A stretch of 64,000 nt of DNA from the NCBI GenBank assembly GCA_003508835.1, contig PUFA01000081.1, positions 7,626,001 to 7,690,000 on the forward strand, written 5' to 3'. The DNA comes from Eonycteris spelaea. Its lineage: Eukaryota > Chordata > Mammalia > Chiroptera > Pteropodidae. The first letter of the stretch is position 1; each line of letters begins with the position of its first letter. The position numbers and the translations under genes are program-made. Of this stretch, positions 54,594 to 64,000 are shown one piece after another. The notes below the pieces were generated by a model. That model was not told the origin of the DNA, did no database searches, and saw nothing but the letters and a program-made list of their open reading frames with translations.

Positions 54594-55004
54594 CTTATTA
54601 GTTTCCTAAGTACAAAGCACCACAAACTGGGTGGCTTAAAGCAACAGAAATTTATCCTCTCTGAAATCTGTAGGGGAAAACCCTTTGCTGCTGCTTCTTG
54701 GCTTCTGGTGGTGGCCCTCAGCCTCAGCCCTCAGCCCTCAGCATCCTTGCTGCAGCTGCAGCACATCAAGCTCCGCCTTCACAGCCGCACGGCATTCTGC
54801 GCTGATGCATCTCTGTCTCTCTGTCTCTTCCCTCTTTTGATAAGGACACCTGTCCTATTGGATTAAGGTCCCACCCTATTCCAGTATGACCTCATCTTAA
54901 CTAATCATGTTCAATGACCCTATATCTAAGTCAGGCTACATTCTGAGGTACTGGGGTTAGGACTCTAAAATGTCTTTTTGGGGGATACAATTCAACTCAT
55001 AACA
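54594..55004 (-). mobile_element. MLT1C-like solo LTR (ERVL-MaLR)
   Basis: The plus strand begins 'ttattagtttcctaagtaca', with 'cacaaactgggtggcttaaa', 'tataaggacacc'-like 'gataaggacacctgtcctat' and 'tatgacctcatcttaactaa', and ends 'attcaactcataaca'. Same family as the plus-strand LTR at 25.1 kb. An internal CAGCCCTCAGC duplication near 54,719-54,745 is visible. Confidence 0.9.
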
Positions 55005-55068
55005 GACGCCAAGAGCCAGATACACAGTAGGTGCTCAAAAATATCTACTGGATCAGTGGATGAATAAT
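55005..55068 (+). repeat. L2 LINE 3' end
   Basis: 'tacacagtaggtgctcaaaa' then 'gatcagtggatgaataatg'. Confidence 0.6.
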
Positions 55069-55124
55069 GTTGGCAAAAGAGGGGCAGAGCTGGCCTCAGC
55101 CTTGGAGTGGGCATTCAGATGCAG

Positions 55125-55640
55125 GATTCATCCAATTAACTAATATTTATTGAGCATGTATAGTGTGCCAGCCACTGTTATACATGCTGGAAACAGTGAT
55201 AACAAAACAAAGTTCCTGCTCCCATTGAGGATACATTCTAGTAGCAGAAGCAGACAACAAATATATATATATATATATATGCTCTAATGGAAGGAACTAA
55301 GTGTTACAAAGAAAGATAAAGGAGGAAGAGAGACAGATATTCATAAGATGGGGGTATGGGCAGGCAAGGCCTCTCCATGGAGGTGACATTTGCCTCCATG
55401 CTTTAAAAGTTGTCCAGAGTTGGGCCTAAAAGCACATGGGAGAAGAAGGAACTGAGTCTCTGGGGCCAAGCCTGGGTAACTGAAAGTGTATGGGAGGGGG
55501 CAAGAGAGGGTCACAGGTAAGACAGACCTTGGCCCAAGAAGAAGGTGGAAGCCTAGTTCTCAGAAGGGGCCACATGATCAGTGAAAACACTGCAAAATGC
55601 TCAACTTGGGGTCCAGGCTCTCCTGGTAACTGGCTGGGAG
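55125..55640 (+). repeat. Ancient LINE-type relic, longest copy
   Basis: 'ctaatatttattgagcatgt', 'cagtgataacaaaacaaagt', 'ggatacattctagtagcaga', 'ggcaaggcctctccatggag' and 'ggtgacatttgcctccatgc' give the fullest order of the recurrent type in the window. An (AT)n run lies at 55,261-55,280. Confidence 0.7.
55261..55280. repeat. (AT)n microsatellite
   Basis: About ten alternating TA units. Confidence 0.95.
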
Positions 55641-55644
55641 GGAT

Positions 55645-55790
55645 TATAGGACAACAATGATAAGAATGATGATGACGACGATGATGTTGATATCTGTCTA
55701 TTACTGAATATATAAAACATTTTAGGTTATTTTATTTAATCTTCACAATAATCTTTTTAGTTAGGGTGGGCTGAACAAGAAGCAAAGATG
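55645..55790 (-). repeat. MIR SINE, degraded
   Basis: 'tttatttaatcttcacaata' and 'atctttttagttagggtggg' suggest antisense MIR, preceded by a short (GAT/GAC)n patch. Confidence 0.55.
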
Positions 55791-55859
55791 CAGTTTAAGC
55801 AGTGTTAATCTCAACTGATCAAATATGTAATCATGGGTAATAACAAAAAGTAACAAATG

Positions 55860-56560
55860 AAAAGAACAATGTTAGAATATATATATTACTAGATGTCAAG
55901 GTATATTATAAACCTGTAGTAATTGAGACAATGTGGTATTAAAAAACAGATAGGCAAATAGGCCAGCAAAATGGAACAGAGCTCAACAAATAGAGCTGGG
56001 TCAACTGAATGATCATGTGGGAGAAAAAAATAAGCCCAACCTCACACCATATGAAAAAAATCAATTCCAGCTGGACTTTAGATCTAAATGTGAAACACAA
56101 AACAAAGCAGTGTTATTCAAAATAGTCCCAAACTAGAAGCAACCTAAAATTCTATCAATAGGACAGATAAATAAATTGTGGTATATTCATGCAATATTGA
56201 ACAGAAATACATTACTACTACCTGCAATAACATTGATGGATCCCACAATCATAATGCTGAATGAAAGAAGTCAGACACAAAAGGATATATTCCATATGAT
56301 ACTATTTATATAGAATTTAACAGGCAAACCTAATTGATAATGTCAGATGTTAGCATACCAGTTCTCTTCTTCATGAAGAAGCTGGGGGTCATGACTAGCA
56401 GGGCTGCAAACAAGGAGAGGCTTCTGGGATGCTGGTAATGCTCTACATATGGACCTTGGTGGTAGTCATGGAAGTGTGTTCACTGTGGTTATTCATCAAG
56501 TAGTGCACTTATGATTTGTGTACTTTGCTATATGTATGTTGCAATAAAGTAACAATTTAT
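55860..56560 (+). mobile_element. Old L1 3'-region relic
   Basis: 'gtagtaattgagacaatgtg', 'attcaaaatagtcccaaact', 'agataaataaattgtggtat' and 'gctgaatgaaagaagtcaga' are L1 ORF2 3'/3'UTR blocks. It ends 'atgtatgttgcaataaagta'. It is 5'-truncated. Confidence 0.85.
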
Positions 56561-56564
56561 TTTA

Positions 56565-58440
56565 AAATGCAAATGACAATTTGACAAATAGAAACAGCTC
56601 CAAATGTAATCTGCAACAAATTGGTAAAGCATAATAGCTTTAAATATAAAGAGCAGAAAAAAAAATCAATAAAGAAACACCAAGATTTCTCCACTAGAAA
56701 CATGAGCAAAGGAGGTATGGACAACTGATAAAAAAGAGGCATTACAAATGGCTTTGTATATATCGAACAAATCTTAACCTTCATAGTAAGGAAACAAGTT
56801 AAAATTTTTAAACAATATACCAGTTTAACTTGGCAAAGATTTATATAACAAATAATAGAGACTTCTGCTTCTGGTCATGATGGAGTGATTTCACACACAC
56901 ACCACCACACCACCACCACCACCACCACCACCACCACCACCACCTTCAAAAACAAACAAGATTATAGGAAATAATGGTTTTCAGGTACTGACCAACAGGA
57001 CCACAGTACTGAGATCCCTGAGAGAATGAAGACAGATTGGGGGAGCCCTGTGATGCCTCCGCTTACTTTTTTTGGTGAGTTTCCAGGCCACAGAAAAGAG
57101 AGAAGGAATCCACAGAGAGACTGTAGCCTCCTTAAGTTGAGGAGCCAAACAGAATTCATAGAGCTCAAGGAGACTAGAATTTGCAGGGTAGAGTACAGAG
57201 AATAGAATGCTGCACAGAAAGGGCCCTGGAGAGCTTTAGAAGGTTCTTCTCAAAATTAAGCTGAGTACTGATTAGCAAATTCATGTAAGGAAACTACCCG
57301 AGGCTTGGGAAGGAGCCACTGAAAAGGAGTGGAAATAATAATTTCTAATACTCCAACTCACACAATGTCTGAAATAGTTTGTATTCACACCACCCACAGT
57401 GGAAGACCTTCTAACACACAGGGCAACAAACAGAGTACTTAGAAGGCAATTTCCCTAGTAGTGGGGCCAAATTAGGTCTAGACCAAAGAATGTTTTGTTC
57501 CCCCAGAACAAAGCTTAAAAGCAAGCTTCAAAATTATCAAACTGCTCGCTTGTAACTTAAATGCATCTCAGAACAAAGTTAAACAATATTTAAAGAAAAC
57601 TGAATAAATACATTTCCCAACATTAAATCCACAATAAAATGTTCTTTTAATTATGAGGCATTCAAAGAAGTAGAAGAATGTGACCATAACGAGGAGAAAC
57701 TCATTTGACTGAAACAGATCCAGATATACTACAGATGATAGAATCAGTACAATGACATTAAAATAGCTTCTTTAAAAATATACTATATATACAAGAAGAT
57801 AAACAAAAAGCATTGGCATGCAGGGGAGATGTAAAAAATATTAAAAAGTCCCAAAACAAATGTTTAGAGATTAAAAGTAGAATGTCTGGGATATGCATGG
57901 GATTAATAACGAGTTGTCTACAGCAGAAAAAAAATATTTGTGAAATTTATGAATAGCAATAGAAACTATCCGAAATGAAATACAGAGAGAAAAAAAGAAA
58001 AATAAGAAAATGAACAAAGCATCTGTGAGCTGTGAAATAAGTCCCCCAAAAAGAGATTTAAAAAAAGAGGCTGCAGAAGAAAATGAAAAAATATTCTAAG
58101 AAATAATGGTCTAACATTTAAAAAATTTTATGAAAACTAAAAAAATTAATCCACAGACCCAAGAAGTTCAAGCACAGGAAACATTAGAAAGCTGTGCCAT
58201 AATCAAACTTCTTAAAACCAGTGAAAAAGAGAAAATCTTAAAAGCAGCCAGAGAGTAAGCACACATGTTCAGAGAAACAAGGAAAAGAAAAAGGATATCA
58301 GCAGACTTTTCATTGGAAGCAATACAAGCCAGAAAAGGTGGAACAACATTTTCAAAATACTGAAAGAAAAAAGTATCAACTTAGAATGCTATACATAGTA
58401 AAGTTTCAAAAATGAATGAGAATGAACCAGGTGAAGATGG
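56565..58440 (+). mobile_element. Old L1M element, 5'/ORF1 portion
   Basis: After an AT-rich lead-in, 'cttctggtcatgatggagtg' (about 56,867) resembles an L1M 5'UTR start. The ORF1 C-terminal coding block is legible at about 58,150-58,395 ('attggaagcaatacaagcca', 'gaatgctatacatagtaaag'), with many stops. It is interrupted at about 58,440 by a younger L1 tail and resumes at about 59,079. Confidence 0.65.
56892..56944. repeat. (CAC)n trinucleotide repeat
   Basis: About 15 CAC triplets following a short ACAC run, inside the L1M 5' region. Confidence 0.97.
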
Positions 58441-59077
58441 GTGAAAACTGGAACCTTATACATTGCTGGTGAGATCGCAACATGGTGCAGCTGCTGTGGA
58501 AAAGTCTGGAAGTTTCTCCAAAGGGTAACTGTAGAGTTACCATTGGACCCAGCAATTCTACTCTAGGTATATACCTAAGAGAACTGAAAACAAATGTCCA
58601 CTCAAAAACTTGTACAGAAATGTTCATAGCAGCAGTATTCATAAGAGAAAAAAACAACACAAATCTTTATCAACTGAGGAACAAATAAACAAAATGTGGA
58701 TTACCCATTTAGTGGAATATTATTCAGTAATAAAAAGGAATGAAGCACTGATACTTGCTGAAACTTGGACGAACCTCAAAATCATGCTAAGTGAAAGAAA
58801 TTAGACACAAATGGCCATATGTTATATGGTTCAAGTTCTGTGAAATGTTCAGAGTAGACAAATCTATAGAGACAGAAAGTAGATTAGTGATTGCCTAAAG
58901 CTGGGGGGAGGAGAAGAATGAGTGAGTGAGTACAAATGGGTGTGGGGTTTCTTTTGAGTGTGATAAAAATGTTCTAAAAGTAGTAGTGACAGATGAAATG
59001 TTCACCAAATTGTAGATTTTTAAAAAGGTGAACTTTAAATATAAATTATATCTCAATAGAGCTGTTATTTAAAAAAA
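58441..59077 (+). mobile_element. L1 3' tail nested in the older L1M
   Basis: It starts near 'gaaaactggaaccttataca', has the ORF2 end ('acccagcaattctactctag', 'ttagtggaatattattcagt') and a complete 3'UTR with 'ctcaatagagctgttattta', and finishes in a short A run. The older L1 ORF1 continues on its far side ('gataaagactttttcagaca'). Possible duplicated target sequence is gtgaagat (left) against cgagataaa (right), poorly preserved. Confidence 0.8.
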
Positions 59078-59822
59078 CGAGATAAAGACTTTTTCAGACA
59101 TACAAAAACTGAAGGAACTCCTTTAGGCAGGAGGGAAATCATAATCAGATGGAAAATACAGATCTATACTATGGAATGAGGAGTACTGGTAATGAGAAAC
59201 AGATGGGTTAACAAGAAATATTGTTTTTAAATCTCTTTAAAAGATAATTAACTTTTAAAGCAAAAGTAATAATTTATTGTGGGGTGTTACTAAGTAGATA
59301 GTAAAACGCATGAAACGGAATAGGAATCCAAGAGGGGGAAATGAAGCGTTTCTGTCATAGGGCTCTATATTATTACATGAGAAGTGGCATGCTTGAATGT
59401 AGTGTGATAAGTTAAAGATGTGTGTTAAACCTAGGGCAATTGTTAAAAATGGGTATATAATAAGCCAACAAGGAGATCAAGTAAATCATAAAAAATACTT
59501 GAGTGGTACAAAAAAAATTAAAAAGAAAAAGAAGAAAATAATAAAGAATTGGTAGAATAAATAGAAGCAATAAACAAGGATGGTAGATTTAAACCAAATC
59601 ACATAAATAATTACATACAAATTTAAATGGCAAAAACACCCCAGTTAAAAGGCCAGATATCAGATTGGATTTTAAAAAGTAAGACCCAACTACATGTTGT
59701 CTACAATAAACCCACTTGGAATATAAAGATACAAATCAGTTTAAAGGGAAAGGATAGAAAGGATTTACCATGCAAATATGAAATCTAAGGAAGCTGAGGT
59801 GACTATGTTAATACCTTACAGT
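59078..59822 (+). mobile_element. Old L1M element, ORF1 end to ORF2 start
   Basis: It opens with the ORF1 tail ('gataaagactttttcagaca', 'gaaggaactcctttaggcag'). The inter-ORF spacer follows. The ORF2 endonuclease start is at about 59,610-59,800 ('acccaactacatgttgtcta', 'aaagggaaaggatagaaagg'). Truncated after that. Confidence 0.7.
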
Positions 59823-59825
59823 GTT

Positions 59826-59884
59826 AAGCAGGATTCCCTTTGGCACGCTGGTTAAAATGTAGATTCCGAGGTCCTGTTCATTGG
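59826..59884. mobile_element. Short MER5B-like fragment
   Basis: 'gctggttaaaatgtagattc' and 'cgaggtcctg' match the centre of that hAT element. Wedged between two L1s in opposite orientation. Confidence 0.35.
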
Positions 59885-62800
59885 TGCTTTTTGGTTTATC
59901 TCCCACATATAAGTGATATCATGTGATTTTCAAACTTTTTCTGTCTGGCTTCCTTCTCTCAGTATGATTATTTCATGGTCCATCCATGTTGTTGCAAATG
60001 GCAGTATTTCATCTCCTCGTATGGCTGAGTAATATTCCATTGTATATATGTACCAATCATCTATCATAGGACGCTTTGGTTGCTCCCATGTCCTGACCAC
60101 TGTGAACAATGCTGCTATGAACATCAGTGTGCAAATATCTTTACGGATATGAGTTTTCAAGTCTTTGAGGTAAATACCCAATAGGGGATTGCTGGATAAT
60201 ATGGTAGATCAATTCTTAGTTTTTTGAGGAACCACCATACTGTTTTCCATAGTGACTGTACAATTTGCAGCCCACCAGCAGTGTATGAGGGTTTCTTTCT
60301 CCGCATCCTCTCTAATTTGTTATTACTTGTCCTGTTGCTTATGGCTATTCTAACAGGTGTGAAATGGTATTTTATTGTAGTTTTAATTTGTATTTCCTTA
60401 ATAGCTAGCGATGTTGAACATCTTTTTCATATATTTTTGGCCATTTGTATGTCTCTAGGGAGAAGTGTCTGTTCAGGTCCCTGCCCATTTTTTGATTGGA
60501 TAATTTTGTTGTTGTTACTGAGTCATATGAGTTCTTTGTATATTTTGAATAATAGGCCTTATGGGGGCATTGCTGCAAATATTTTCCCATTGAGATGGTT
60601 GTCTCTTTGTTGATGGTTTCTTTTGCTGACAGAAGCTTTTTAGTTTGATGTAGTCCCATTCATTTATTTAGCTTTTACTTCCCTGCTTTTAAGGTCAAAT
60701 ACATAAACTTCTCTTTAAGTCCAAGGTCCTGAGTTTAGTTTGACGTTTTATTCTAGCATTATTGTTTCAGGTCTTATATTCAGGTCTTAACCCATTCTGA
60801 GTTAATTTTTGGTGTATGGTGATACACAACAGTCTAGTTTCATTCTTTGCAGGTGGCTTTCCAGTTTTCCAGCCCATTTATTGAAGAGGCTTTCCTTTCT
60901 CCACTGTATGTTTTTGGGTTTTTTTTGTCGAAAATTATTGCCCATTAAATATGGGTTTACTTCTGGACTTTTCAATTCTGTTCAATGGTCCATGTTCTGT
61001 TTTGCTGCCAGTACCATGCTGTTTGATTACTGTCACTTGTAGAATAATGTGAAGTTGGCAGAGTGATGCCTCCAGCCTCGTTCTTTTTTCTCAGGATGGC
61101 TTTGGCAATTCGGAGCCTCTGTGCTTCCATACAAATCTGAGATTTTGTTATATTCCTTTAAAAAATGCCAATGGGTTTTGATGGTGATTGCATTAAATCT
61201 GTATATGCTTTAGGTGATATGGTCATTTTAACTATGTTGATTCCTCAATCAAAACACAGAATATCTTTCCATTTCTTTTTATCTTCTTCAATTTCTTTTC
61301 ATAGGGTCTTGTAGTTTTCATTATATAAGTCTTCACATATTTGTTAAGTTTATTCTAGTATTTTATTCTTTTTGTGCAATTGCAAAAGGAATATTTTTTT
61401 TTTCCACTTCTTTGACTGACACTCTTTATTAGAGTATAGGATGCTAAGGATTTTTAACATGATTTTGTATCCAAAAAACTTTACTGTATTGCTTATTGGT
61501 TTCTAGTAGTTTCTTGTGAAGTCTTTAGATTTTCTATATAGAGATCATGTCATCTGCAAATAGTGACAGTTTGACTTCTTTGTTTCTATTTGGATGCCTT
61601 TTATATCTTTCCTCTTGCTGATTGCTAGACTCCAATGTTATATTGAAAAGAGTGGCAATAGTGGCAGACTTGCCTTGGTCCTTCATCTTAAGGAAGGTTT
61701 TTAGTTTTTTTTTTTTTTTTACCCATTAAGTATGATTTTGGTGAGGGTTGTCATAGTTTGCCTTTATTTATGTAAGGTACTTCCCTTCTACACTGATTTT
61801 GTCAAGTGCTTTGATCATATAATGGATGCTGTACTATCTTGTCGAAGGCTTTTTCTGCATCTATGATGTGACAAATGATTCTTATTTTTAATTTGTTTAT
61901 ATGGTGTATCACATTAATTGATTTGCATATGCTGAACCATCCCTGTGCCCTGATATGAAGTCCACTTGATCGTAGTGTAAAATCTTTTTTAATGATTGCT
62001 GTATTTGGTTTGGCTAATATCTTACTTAGGACTTTTGCATCTGTGTTCATGAGAGATATCGGTCTGTAGTTTTCTTTTTTTGTGTTAACTTTACCAGGTT
62101 TTGAGTAATATTGGCCTCATAAAATGAGTTGACAGAGTATTGTGTCCTCTTCAATTTTTTGGAAGAGTTTGAGGAGATAAGGTATTAAATTTCTTTGAAT
62201 GTTGGTAGAATTCACTGGTGAAGCCATCTGGTTCTGGACTTTCACTTTTTTGGTAGGTTTTGATGATTGTTTCAATTTCCATATGATTGATCTATTTAGA
62301 TTTTCCAGATCTTCTTGATTCAGTCTTGGAAGATTAATATTTTTCTAAGTACTGATCCATTTCTCCTAGGTATTAAATTTGGTGTTATATACTTTTTCAT
62401 AGTATTTTTATATGATACTTTATATTTCTGCAATGTCAGTTGTAATTTCCCTCTTTCATCCCTGATTGTTTATTTGAGTCCTTTCTCTTTTTTCTTTCGT
62501 GAATCTAGCCAGGGGTTTCAATTTTATAAACTTTTCAAAGAACCAGCTCGTTGTTGATTATTTTTTCTATTGGTTTTCAATTTCATTTATTTCTGCTCTA
62601 ATTTTGATTTCTTCATTTCTGTTTAATTTAGGCTTCTTTGGTTCTTCTTTTTCTAATTTTTAAGATGAAGCATTAGGTTGTTTTTTGGGCTCATTCTTCT
62701 TTTTTGGAGATAGGCTTGTAATGATATGAACTTCCCCCTTATGACCGCTTTTGCCATGTCCCAAAAGTTTTGGTATGTTGTACTATCATTATCATTTGTT

Positions 62801-64000
62801 TATGTATCTCTTGATCTCTTTTTTATTTCTTTCTCTGACCCAGTTATTCTTCATAGCATGTTGTTTAACCTCCATGGATTTGTGGTCTTCCTGATTTCTT
62901 TTTGTAGTTGATCTGTAGTTTCAAAAGCATTATGATTAGAGAATATAGCTGGTATGATTTCAACTCTCATATTTGTTGAGGCTACCTCTGTGTCGATACT
63001 TGAGAGTGTTCCATGTGCATAGTAGAAAAATGTATAAGCAGCTGTTGGGATGGAAGGCTCTGTATGTCAATTATGTCCAGTTGGTCTAATGTGTCATTTA
63101 AGGATGTGATTTTTTATTGATTTTTGTGGATGATCTGTCCATATCCGACAGTGGGGTATTTAGGTCCCCTACTACGATAGTGTTTTGGTCTGTTTCTCCC
63201 TTTAGTTCTGTTAGTAATTGCTTTACATATTTCAGGGCTCCCTGATTGGGAGCATAGATATTAGTGTTATGTCTTCTTGGTGCATGATTCCCTTTATCAT
63301 TATGAAGTGTTCCTAGTATCTTTCTTTACCTTTTTTATTTTGAAGTCTATTTTGTCTGATAAGTAGCTATCCACTTTTCTCTGAATGCCATTTGCTTGAA
63401 ATTTCATTTTCCATCCCTTTCACTTTGAGTCTATATTTGTCTTTGGAGCTGAGATGTGTCTCCTGGAGAGCATATGGTTGGGTTTGTTTTTTGATTCCAT
63501 TCTGCAACTCTGTGCCTTTTTATTGGTAAGTTCAGTCCATTTACATTTAGGGTGATTATTGAAATTGAGTCTTCTTATAGCCATTTTATCTTTTGCTTTC
63601 TGGTAGCTCAGTGTTTCCACTGCTTCTTGTCCTTGTATTTCTGTTTTCTTTACTTTTGTTGGCTTCTGTGGGTTTTCCCTCTGGTTCTTCTTGTTTTACG
63701 TTATGTACTTCAATTTGAATCTTGGTGTATGGTTACCATTATGAATATGAAAAGGACACACACACACACTCATCCATTTTCTTCTGCGCGTGCCTTATCC
63801 CCATTCTCCTTTGCGATTTGGATCTTTGAATCCTCCCTTTTTCAGTCATTATTATCTCAATTTGGCCTTTGTATGCTGAACATTCATTACTATCTTGCTA
63901 TAGCAATTCTCTTCTTATTATTTAAGCTTTATGCCCTGTTCTCAGTAAGGATTGCACTCCTCTGCTTCTATTTTGCTTGATAGTCACTTTACTTCTAATT
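59885..64000 (-). mobile_element. Long L1 LINE, runs off the window
   Basis: Reading leftward from the window edge it contains the inter-ORF region (64,000-63,640), a nearly full-length ORF2 (about 63,640-59,940), and then only about 50 bp of 3' sequence. Landmarks on the plus strand are 'gagtaatattccattgtata', 'tggtactggc'-complement 'gccagtaccatgctg', and 'ctatgatgtg'-type reverse-transcriptase DNA. No poly(T) is present at 59,885, so the L1 3'UTR and tail are missing. It has many stops and frameshifts. Short simple repeats interrupt it at about 61,705-61,721 (poly T) and 63,757-63,772 (CA). Confidence 0.9.
59940..63640 (-). pseudogene. L1 ORF2 relic (endonuclease-reverse transcriptase)
   Basis: ORF2p supplies the nicking and reverse-transcription activities of L1. 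Here the order is intact but the frame is not. The endonuclease part lies at about 63,640-62,900, with the LSRRHIS relic of the LQETH catalytic segment at 63,446-63,466, its glutamate lost. The reverse-transcriptase part includes 62,050-61,802, reading MNTDAKVLSKILAKPNTA, then GWFSICKSINVIHHINKL and DAEKAFDKI. The C-terminal part lies at 60,181-59,930 (YIYTMEYYSAIRGDEILPFA). A length of about 3.7 kb is close to the family's norm. Catalytically dead. Confidence 0.85.

Noticed and set aside
54719..54745. CAGCCCTCAGC repeats as a separate element
   Set aside because: They are a small local duplication within the MLT1C-like LTR.
60224..63980. Plus-strand frames of 66-142 codons over the right-hand L1
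   Set aside because: They are antisense shadows of the decayed minus-strand L1 ORF2.

Overview
This window is nuclear DNA from a placental mammal. It has no compact genes, and it is packed with old mammalian interspersed repeats (MIR, L2, L1, MLT1-type LTRs, MER5A, MER20, Tigger), with simple repeats and one CpG island. I could not name any protein-coding gene, and nearly every open reading frame is chance, low-complexity or a relic of a transposable element. The L1 copies are of the type I associate with Laurasiatheria (bat-, horse- or carnivore-like). No Alu, rodent B1/B2, carnivore tRNA-Lys SINE, ruminant BovB/Bov-tA, pig PRE1, equine ERE or vesper-bat Ves SINE was recognised. A bat lineage poor in young SINEs is one possible source, but that is inference from memory.

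Layout. 1-21 kb: ancient repeats (an MLT1 LTR at 275-806, many MIR and L2 pieces, L1 3' pieces at 13.0-14.5 and 18.5-19.0 kb, LTR-like relics at 3.7-4.3, 14.8-15.2 and 19.6-20.0 kb) in otherwise featureless DNA. 21.29-24.91 kb: a plus-strand L1 with its 5' end, an ORF1 relic and the start of ORF2. It lacks most of ORF2, has a second short L1 tail nested inside it, and itself sits inside a MIR. 25.1-29.5 kb: an MLT1C-like LTR, L2 and MIR. 29.57-30.29 kb: the only CpG island, with GC boxes and a good splice donor on the minus strand. It is the best candidate for a real gene start, as a promoter plus a probably non-coding first exon. 30.3-50.8 kb: MIR, L2, an L1 pair at 38.6-39.5 kb, a MER5A, a MER20, simple repeats and a G-rich minisatellite. 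50.87-55.0 kb: a cluster of four LTRs with a Tigger element and a perfect 23-bp inverted repeat. 55.1-64 kb: nested L1s, ending in a long minus-strand L1 that runs off the window.

What works together. Nothing here forms an operon, a defence system or a pathway. The functional content most likely reduces to the CpG-island promoter, whose transcript would run leftward across 1-29.9 kb as intron. The rest is transposon history, read through nested insertions: L1 inside MIR, L1 inside L1, Tigger against an MLT1 end, MER20 inside L2 and MER5A inside an older relic. I found no convincing new biological system. The items most worth checking are the CpG island, the inverted repeat at 54,356-54,408, and two unassigned repeat types.
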